DNA from: a virus
Reading direction: 5' to 3' (one strand)
Length of the DNA: 34,489 bases
Virus record (IMG/VR): IMGVR_UViG_3300042554_001150
Span: 1 to 34,489 of that record
Part shown: positions 29,967 to 34,489 of the stretch, in pieces
Layout: every line of letters begins with the position of its first letter
How positions within the stretch are numbered: the first letter of the stretch is position 1
Position numbers and translations under genes: made by a program
The notes under the pieces: generated by a model
Told to the model about the DNA's origin: nothing
What the model saw: only the letters and a program-made list of their open reading frames with translations
Database searches by the model: none

Positions 29967-30929
29967 ATGTATGCAAAACTCTTCTCAAGGATAGCACAGT
30001 CCTCTTTAATGGAGGAAGACGTGAAAACTAGATATATTTTTATGATGCTCCTAGCACTTGCCGATTCTCACGGGGATGTCATTGGAACAGATGTGGCAAT
30101 AGCCCGTATGATGAACATATCTAAAAATGAATTTGTGGAGGGGGCGCAAAGGTTAATGCAGCCAGATGCAGACAGCAACTCTCCTGCATATGATGGGCGC
30201 AGAATCATACTTAGCGAGGCAGGAAGGGGCTATAAATTGGTTAATTATCTCAATTATCGAGCTATTAAATCTGACGATGAAAAGCGTGAATATATGAGGG
30301 AATATATGAAAAAACGCAGAGCAAGTAGCAGACAATTAGAGGAAAATGTAAAATCTGTTAAACTCTGTAAATATCAGTTAACCGATGTAACACATACAGA
30401 AGCAGAAGCAGATACAGAGGAATATAATAATAAACTACTTATGTCCGTTAGCACGGACGAGAGTAATTCTGAAAATCCGCTTATGCCATTATGGAAAACA
30501 TTTAATTCAAAATCCCGCGAAAGATCATCACTCAAACAACTCGAAGCGGAATGGAAGAAAACACAAGACAAGCCAGATATAGCTGGGTTAATAGAATCGG
30601 TAAAGATTTGGAATGACTCAAGCGAATGGATAAAGAAGAATAGGCAGTTTTCACCTGGCGCACATTTATTCATTAAGAACCGCAAATGGGAAACTACACC
30701 CGAAAAGGCTAAACCAGAGGATTTAGGAAAAAGGTCAACACATGAGATATTCAAACCACTTGACCAAAACGCCCCCACTAGTGGCAAAAGAGACACCCAT
30801 GAAGTTTTCCGAGATGAAGCGGGGAACATACTAAACGGAACAGGACGCAGATCAATACACGAAACATTTACGGATGACGGTAATGGAACAGTCCAGAACG
30901 GCAGAAGATCAACCACAGAATATATTTAA
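29967..30929 (+). CDS. Replication initiator / helicase loader candidate
   Basis: 320 residues. Residues 1-115 resemble the winged-helix part of phage replisome organisers (RYIFMMLLALADSHGDVIGTDVAIARMMNISKNEF, then GYKLVNYLNYRAIKSDDEKREYMREYMKKRR). Residues 170-245 form a helical unit (FNSKSRERSSLKQLEAEWKK). From residue 254 four degenerate repeats G(K/R)RSTHEIF follow at 254, 273, 293 and 312, each about 19-20 residues apart (GKRDTHEVF, GRRSIHETF, GRRSTTEYI). The repeats are unusual for this class and may bind the helicase. It lies 4 nt ahead of the DnaB gene, the usual loader position. Confidence 0.6.
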   Translation: MYAKLFSRIAQSSLMEEDVKTRYIFMMLLALADSHGDVIGTDVAIARMMNISKNEFVEGAQRLMQPDADSNSPAYDGRRIILSEAGRGYKLVNYLNYRAIKSDDEKREYMREYMKKRRASSRQLEENVKSVKLCKYQLTDVTHTEAEADTEEYNNKLLMSVSTDESNSENPLMPLWKTFNSKSRERSSLKQLEAEWKKTQDKPDIAGLIESVKIWNDSSEWIKKNRQFSPGAHLFIKNRKWETTPEKAKPEDLGKRSTHEIFKPLDQNAPTSGKRDTHEVFRDEAGNILNGTGRRSIHETFTDDGNGTVQNGRRSTTEYI

Positions 30930-30933
30930 AATT

Positions 30934-32196
30934 ATGACCCAAGAACCAAAACAAATTGAAATGCCAACAGCTCCAGATGCCGAGGCCGCATTACTAATCT
31001 GCCTAATCGAAAACCCTCAAAGATTTGGCAAGCTATTACTGGCATCCAATATCAATGCTGATTATTACTCTAGTCCCTCCAATGCTGAGATGCTGAGGAT
31101 TATCACGCAGCGACTAAAAGACCAGTTGCCGCTTGATCCAACCAGTATTAAAGAGCAAATCAGAGGTAAAAAGCACGAGCCTTTAAGCATTGCTCATCTT
31201 ACCTCAATTTTATCCACCGAATACTCCGAGGAAGGGTGGGAAGGGTATGTTGCAGTTATCCGAGAGGCAAAGGCTAAGAGGACGCTTTTAGAGGCATCTA
31301 CGGCATCTTTAGAGATGTCTGGGGAGGAGGCTTTATCCGCGCTCAGAAAGGCTCACAAAGATGCACAAAACGAGTTACAGGGATCAAGTGAGGTTCAGAC
31401 AGCGAAGGAAGCTGTAAAGGCTTTTGTTAAAGCCATGAGAGAGCGTTCTGAATTAGGTTCATCAGCAGGATTAAAAACGGGGGTTGAACAAATTGACACC
31501 CACACAGGCGGGATGCGTAAGGGAGAATTATGGGTTGTAGGGGCTAAAACAAGCGGAGGTAAATCAATTCTCATGCTACAAATGGCAACTGAAGCGATAT
31601 TAGCGGGAAAGCGAGTATTAATATTTAGCCTGGAACTTGGATCTGATGAGATTATTAACCGCATGATTTCTTTTCAAGCAAGGGTCAGCATGGGTGAATT
31701 AACTGGGGTAAAGCCATATCTAGTGAACAGCACCTTGAAAATAAAAGCCCAAGCAGATGAGTTAGCAAAATTAAACTTTTCCATTTGCGATACAGCCAAC
31801 ATGACAATGGATCAAATCGAAGGGCATTGCATCAGAGAATATGAGACAAACGGACTCGACTTGGTTATAATCGACTATTTACAGCAAATAAGCACACCCA
31901 AGATAAAAGGTCAAAACAGGGAACAAGAGGTTGCAAACATATCAAGATCATGTAAGCAACTGGCAAAGCGAGTTAAATGCCCTGTATTAACAGCTACTCA
32001 GTTAAATGACAATGGACAAGCCAGAGAGAGCCGAGCAATCGAACATGATTCAGATAATATCTTGATTGTTGAAAACATACCAGATGGCAGAACTGAGCTT
32101 GTATTCTGGAAATGCCGTAACGGAGAAAGAGGCAAATCATTTGAGGCAAGGTTAAATGGTGAATTCCAGCGATTCGACTTCAACCCGCGATATTAA
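30934..32196 (+). CDS. dnaB: DnaB-type replicative helicase
   Basis: 420 residues from ATG 30934. N-terminal DnaB domain (APDAEAALLICLIENPQRFGKLL), then the RecA-like motor: Walker A GAKTSGGKS (203-211), IFSLELGSDEI with the conserved Glu, Walker B LVIIDYLQQ (310-318), TATQLND, and the arginine-finger region FWKCRNGERG. Length is close to bacterial DnaB (about 450-470). The protein unwinds DNA ahead of the fork in concert with the upstream initiator and primase. Its last codons run into the first iteron-like repeat. Confidence 0.93.
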   Translation: MTQEPKQIEMPTAPDAEAALLICLIENPQRFGKLLLASNINADYYSSPSNAEMLRIITQRLKDQLPLDPTSIKEQIRGKKHEPLSIAHLTSILSTEYSEEGWEGYVAVIREAKAKRTLLEASTASLEMSGEEALSALRKAHKDAQNELQGSSEVQTAKEAVKAFVKAMRERSELGSSAGLKTGVEQIDTHTGGMRKGELWVVGAKTSGGKSILMLQMATEAILAGKRVLIFSLELGSDEIINRMISFQARVSMGELTGVKPYLVNSTLKIKAQADELAKLNFSICDTANMTMDQIEGHCIREYETNGLDLVIIDYLQQISTPKIKGQNREQEVANISRSCKQLAKRVKCPVLTATQLNDNGQARESRAIEHDSDNILIVENIPDGRTELVFWKCRNGERGKSFEARLNGEFQRFDFNPRY

Positions 32197-32242
32197 ATTT
32201 AACACGCGACATTAACTTTAACACGCGATATTAAAAACAATA
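32186..32242. repeat. Three 19-bp tandem repeats (iteron-like)
   Basis: Units start at 32186, 32205 and 32224 with CGCGAYATTAA; two carry TTTAACA after it, giving the word TTTAACACGCGA twice. The first unit contains the helicase stop codon. Exact 19-bp spacing (almost two helical turns) fits side-by-side protein binding, as in iteron origins or multi-site operators. Confidence 0.75.
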
Positions 32243-32252
32243 CAGTTTTATA

Positions 32253-32280
32253 TTTACAAAACAAAAACAAACGATAAAAA
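32253..32280 (+). promoter_or_regulatory. Promoter candidate behind the iteron-like repeats
   Basis: TTTACA (32253-32258), 16-bp spacer, TAAAAA (32275-32280), 10 nt before ATG 32290. Same -35 sequence and spacer as the promoter at 29930, likewise just downstream of TTAACAC words. Confidence 0.4.
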
Positions 32281-32289
32281 GACACCAAT

Positions 32290-32433
32290 ATGAACGAATA
32301 CCACTACGAAACCGAGAGCCACATGAGGGCAAGACATCCATACATAGCGAATCACCTGGCTAATATTGCTGAGTTAATTGACGGGCTTATGGTGGCAAGA
32401 CTAGAGGGGAAAACCTACACATGGAACGCATGA
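32290..32433 (+). CDS. Small hypothetical protein after the helicase
   Basis: 47 residues (MNEYHYETESHMRARHPYI...), with a helix HLANIAELIDGLMVARLEG. His-rich N-terminus. Its stop overlaps the next start (ATGA). No motif recognised. Confidence 0.5.
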   Translation: MNEYHYETESHMRARHPYIANHLANIAELIDGLMVARLEGKTYTWNA

Positions 32434-32513
32434 AGCTAGCACTAACCTTAACGACATTAGCCGCATTTGTAATTGGTGCGGTGTTGACCAGAAAGAAACA
32501 AGACAATGAGTGA
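32430..32513 (+). CDS. Tiny membrane or exported peptide
   Basis: 27 residues: MKLALTLTTLAAFVIGAVL and a basic tail TRKKQDNE. One membrane segment; overlaps both neighbours. Function unknown. Confidence 0.4.
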   Translation: MKLALTLTTLAAFVIGAVLTRKKQDNE

Positions 32514-32715
32514 ATTAAAATACCCAGTATGGATCTGCCATCCGTGTGGCATGAGGCACGGAAATAAAAAGTGTGGTGTGGCAACGTGGCATGAAGGCAA
32601 ATGCGACATCTGCGGAGATACAACCGAAGTCACCGAGCCACGCGACTTTGGACATTTAAAGGATACATGGGAGGATACTGCACTCCAATCCCTAACCCCT
32701 AAAGACCATGAGTAA
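32506..32715 (+). CDS. Small zinc-ribbon protein
   Basis: 69 residues with CHPC (11-14), a Cys/His stretch (MRHGNKKCGVATWH) and CDIC (33-36), giving ligands for one or two zinc ions, and an acidic C-terminal half. Possible regulatory or assembly factor; no closer assignment. Confidence 0.6.
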   Translation: MSELKYPVWICHPCGMRHGNKKCGVATWHEGKCDICGDTTEVTEPRDFGHLKDTWEDTALQSLTPKDHE

Positions 32716-33082
32716 ATCAGAAACACCGAGAACGGATGTTATTCACGAACTAAGAAAAGACAGGGAAAACCTTTCACAGTATTTTTACATGGTCAATCAT
32801 GCGAGACAACTAGAACGCGAACTAGCCGCCGCCCGTGAAGAGATTACAATTCTAAAGAGTAAATACGCAGCCCACCACGCAGAAGCCGAAAGACTCACAT
32901 CTGAAATTAGATCAGTCACCGAGCAGCGGGACAGGCTGGCAGAGGCACTAGAGCAAATACTAGAATACCAAGGTAGATTTGCCGAAGAAGATCCAGAAAG
33001 TATCGCCCGCGAAGCCCTCCAATCCCTAATTACGAACGAAACAAGTGCTGCCGCTGGTGGCGAAAGGAAAGACCATGAGTGA
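32708..33082 (+). CDS. Coiled-coil protein, paralogue 1
   Basis: 124 residues. Begins MSKSETPRTDVIHELRKD and is mostly a coiled coil (ARQLERELAAAREEITILKSKYAAHHAEAERLTSEIRSVTEQRDRLAEALEQIL). Shares the N-terminal (S/D)TPR motif, the ELxAARxEI segment and the SVTEQRD segment with the next gene; the 18-mer GTCACCGAGCAGCGGGAC is identical in both. ATGA-type overlaps link it to its neighbours. Such proteins are widespread in phages without known function. Confidence 0.6.
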   Translation: MSKSETPRTDVIHELRKDRENLSQYFYMVNHARQLERELAAAREEITILKSKYAAHHAEAERLTSEIRSVTEQRDRLAEALEQILEYQGRFAEEDPESIAREALQSLITNETSAAAGGERKDHE

Positions 33083-33506
33083 CCAATCAGACACGCCGAG
33101 AATGATTAAGGAATTTAACCAAATGGTTAACGAACCAAGAATGAATTGGGAAATGATCGCATTTGCCATGAAAGACAAAGCAGTTGAACTCGATGAGTTA
33201 TTGAAATCAGCGGTAAATGAAACGTGGCAAGTCGGAACACATAATGAAAATTTACAAGCCGAACTAACCGCCGCCCGTGCTGAGATTGCTGAATGGCGGA
33301 TCTTGAACGGATGGGGCGGAACTCCAGAGATAATCAACGACTTCATCAAAGGGCAACAGACAAGAATCCACCTCGCTCAAAATCTAGAGGAAGAATTAGA
33401 TCGAGTCACCGAGCAGCGGGACGAGGCGCGGAAGTGCGCTGAAATGTTAAGAGAATGTGCCAAACAACAGGAATGGCCGAAGTTAATTATATTTCCTTGG
33501 AAATAA
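33075..33506 (+). CDS. Coiled-coil protein, paralogue 2
   Basis: 143 residues from ATG 33075, with a GAAAGG Shine-Dalgarno-like stretch ahead. Begins MSDQSDTPRMIKEFNQM and contains NLQAELTAARAEIAEWR and DRVTEQRDEARKCAEML, which align with the preceding gene; a central insert (WGGTPEIINDFIKGQQTRI) is new. The pair looks like a tandem duplication followed by divergence. Confidence 0.6.
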   Translation: MSDQSDTPRMIKEFNQMVNEPRMNWEMIAFAMKDKAVELDELLKSAVNETWQVGTHNENLQAELTAARAEIAEWRILNGWGGTPEIINDFIKGQQTRIHLAQNLEEELDRVTEQRDEARKCAEMLRECAKQQEWPKLIIFPWK

Positions 33507-33514
33507 ACAACCTC

Positions 33515-33694
33515 ATGAAACCGCAAAACCAAAACGCTGCCAAGCCAGATCACGCTAAAGTCTGGAACAAAGGCAGAATAACCGTGGATCTTGGAATACC
33601 GCTAAAGACCATTTTGCTTAGCTATGCCAAACATGAGAAGCGGACAATGAAACAGATTGTCCTAGAGGCACTTAATGATAAGATTAAACCATGA
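33515..33694 (+). CDS. Ribbon-helix-helix-like protein
   Basis: 59 residues from ATG 33515. The core GRITVDLGIPLKTILLSYAKHEKRTMKQIVLEALNDKI has the order strand, helix, helix of MetJ/Arc-type DNA-binding proteins, in which the strand enters the major groove. The N-terminus is Asn/Lys-rich. A regulator of phage or host genes is likely; the target is unknown. Confidence 0.6.
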   Translation: MKPQNQNAAKPDHAKVWNKGRITVDLGIPLKTILLSYAKHEKRTMKQIVLEALNDKIKP

Positions 33695-34053
33695 GCGGAC
33701 ATTGCAAACACTGCGGCTGGGACAGATGCCTATGCGATGACAGACCATCTTGCCATAGATGTAACGGCTTCCTAGAACCAGATGGAACTTGCCAGAACCT
33801 TTACTGCCCGAACTTCACTTTTAAACTACCAATGAACGAACTATTCAACCTAGAACCTTCCGAATCACCCAAGCTCAAGTGGATGAAACGCCACTTCATC
33901 GAGGTAACAGAAATCAAAGAAGATCACTTCACAGTCACGCACGGCATGAAATATATATGCCAGGCAGACACATTTGATGCGGCCTTATTCCTTGCAGCTA
34001 AACGATTAAACCTAAGGCTATGGAATGAGGAAACCATCAAGCCAAACGAATAG
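33691..34053 (+). CDS. Cys-rich zinc-binding protein
   Basis: 120 residues. The first 40 contain eight Cys in CKHC, CLCD, CHRC, CQNLYC, giving two zinc-binding knuckles. The rest (LKWMKRHFIEVTEIKEDHFTVTHGMKYICQADTFDAALFLAAKRLNLRLW) is an alpha-beta unit. Overlaps the RHH gene by 4 nt. Function unknown. Confidence 0.6.
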   Translation: MSGHCKHCGWDRCLCDDRPSCHRCNGFLEPDGTCQNLYCPNFTFKLPMNELFNLEPSESPKLKWMKRHFIEVTEIKEDHFTVTHGMKYICQADTFDAALFLAAKRLNLRLWNEETIKPNE

Positions 34054-34103
34054 GCTTGACATGATCGCTATAATTAGATGAAGACTAAGACACCATAAAT
34101 CTC

Positions 34104-34478
34104 ATGTCTCGCCAATCATATGCCAGAAAGCGCATCGAAACTTTGCAAAAGGATAAAGCTAAATGCGATTACCTTAGCAAGATAGGCGATGAGATTAAAG
34201 AAGCATGCGATATTTTCAACAAGCATCGAGGCATAGAAAGTGGTGCGCTTACTAAGGCTAAGGCAAAAGAACGAGCAAGAATTTCCGTTACGTTCCACGT
34301 TCGTAATATACCCCCACCACGTAAGGTCTATATAAGAAAACAACAAGACTCAACACAAGACATGACATTAAAAAGGTTCATGATCGTATCATTAGCTGAA
34401 CAAGTTCGGCAAAGCCTTATAGATAAAGGGAATTACACCCCACGTAAGGAGACTTCTAACAATTTAAGAACGCCGTGA
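34104..34478 (+). CDS. Basic hypothetical protein at the right end
   Basis: 124 residues, last gene before the genome end and so, if circular, the gene just before the terminase. Basic and helical at the N-terminus (RKRIETLQKDKAKCDYLSKIGDEIKEACDIFNKHRG), then KERARISVTFHVRNIPPPRKVYIRKQ. No motif recognised. In several small phages the gene at this spot is a late regulator or a terminase-linked nuclease; neither is supported by a motif here. Confidence 0.55.
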   Translation: MSRQSYARKRIETLQKDKAKCDYLSKIGDEIKEACDIFNKHRGIESGALTKAKAKERARISVTFHVRNIPPPRKVYIRKQQDSTQDMTLKRFMIVSLAEQVRQSLIDKGNYTPRKETSNNLRTP

Positions 34479-34481
34479 GCA

Positions 34482-34489
34482 CTGAGACG
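34482..34489. repeat. 8-bp terminal direct repeat, right copy
   Basis: CTGAGACG, identical to positions 1-8, 3 nt after the stop of the last gene. Joining the ends through this word leaves about 60 nt between the last gene and the terminase small subunit gene. Confidence 0.6.

Noticed and set aside
34056-34075. TTGACA and TATAAT near the last gene
   Set aside because: They are only 7 bp apart, too close for a sigma-70 promoter; no second box at the right distance.
1-34489. CRISPR arrays, insertion sequences, integrase and attachment sites
   Set aside because: No regularly spaced direct repeats with unique spacers, no transposase or recombinase motifs and no tRNA gene fragments were found on either strand.

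Overview
The window looks like a complete or nearly complete genome of a small lambda-like tailed phage (siphovirus type), about 34.5 kb. Every convincing gene lies on the + strand. The late half follows the lambda order closely: terminase small and large subunits, a gpW-like protein, portal, protease/scaffold, major capsid protein, a head-tail connector candidate, tail completion candidates, tail tube candidate, tail chaperones with a -1 frameshift, tape measure, tail tip and fibre. The first and last 8 bases are identical (CTGAGACG) and lie just outside the terminase small subunit gene, where lambda has cos, so the ends may be a filled-in cohesive end or a circular join. I see no integrase, no long lysogeny repressor, no tRNA and no CRISPR array. 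The host cannot be named from the sequence. Most start codons lack a Shine-Dalgarno sequence, which fits hosts such as Verrucomicrobiota or Bacteroidota but proves neither.

Layout. 59-6162: packaging and head genes. 6192-10399: an accessory block set off by two strong terminators, with a small zinc-ribbon protein, a lysine-rich 30-residue-repeat protein, a hypothetical protein, a 727-residue glycosyltransferase/glycosyltransferase/methyltransferase fusion and a second glycosyltransferase. 10430-17876: connector and tail genes, interrupted by an isolated DNA-ligase adenylation domain (10784-11320). 17881-20573: fibre genes with mosaic base composition. 20570-21969: lysis region (tiny membrane proteins, holin candidate, DUF1353-like protein, M15 endolysin). 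21998-23410: small genes and a metallophosphoesterase. 23411-24095: the only long non-coding stretch, holding a terminator, palindromes, a large hairpin and the promoter for the early operon.

The early half (24096-34478) holds zinc-binding and hypothetical small proteins, a Mom-like DNA-modification acetyltransferase-fold protein, a RecE-like PD-(D/E)XK exonuclease, a second small nuclease, an SSB-like protein with an acidic IPF tail, a 53-residue Cro-like HTH protein, a structured RNA element followed directly by an HNH endonuclease, a primase of the archaeo-eukaryotic type, a replication initiator/loader with C-terminal repeats, a DnaB-type helicase and many small membrane, coiled-coil or zinc-binding proteins. 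Recombination, priming and helicase genes together suggest the phage builds much of its own replication fork.

Most notable signals: (i) a multi-branched RNA fold (28485-28572) with a 20-bp closing stem, a U-tract and an upstream strand that can pair with its junction, placed against an HNH gene; (ii) a TTG box exactly 34 nt before the ATG of six late or accessory genes, suggesting leaderless or nearly leaderless late transcripts; (iii) a canonical A-AAA-AAG frameshift site that creates an unannotated tail protein; (iv) TTAACAC repeats next to promoter-like sequences in the replication block; (v) a 17-bp palindrome with one imperfect copy at the start of the ligase gene.
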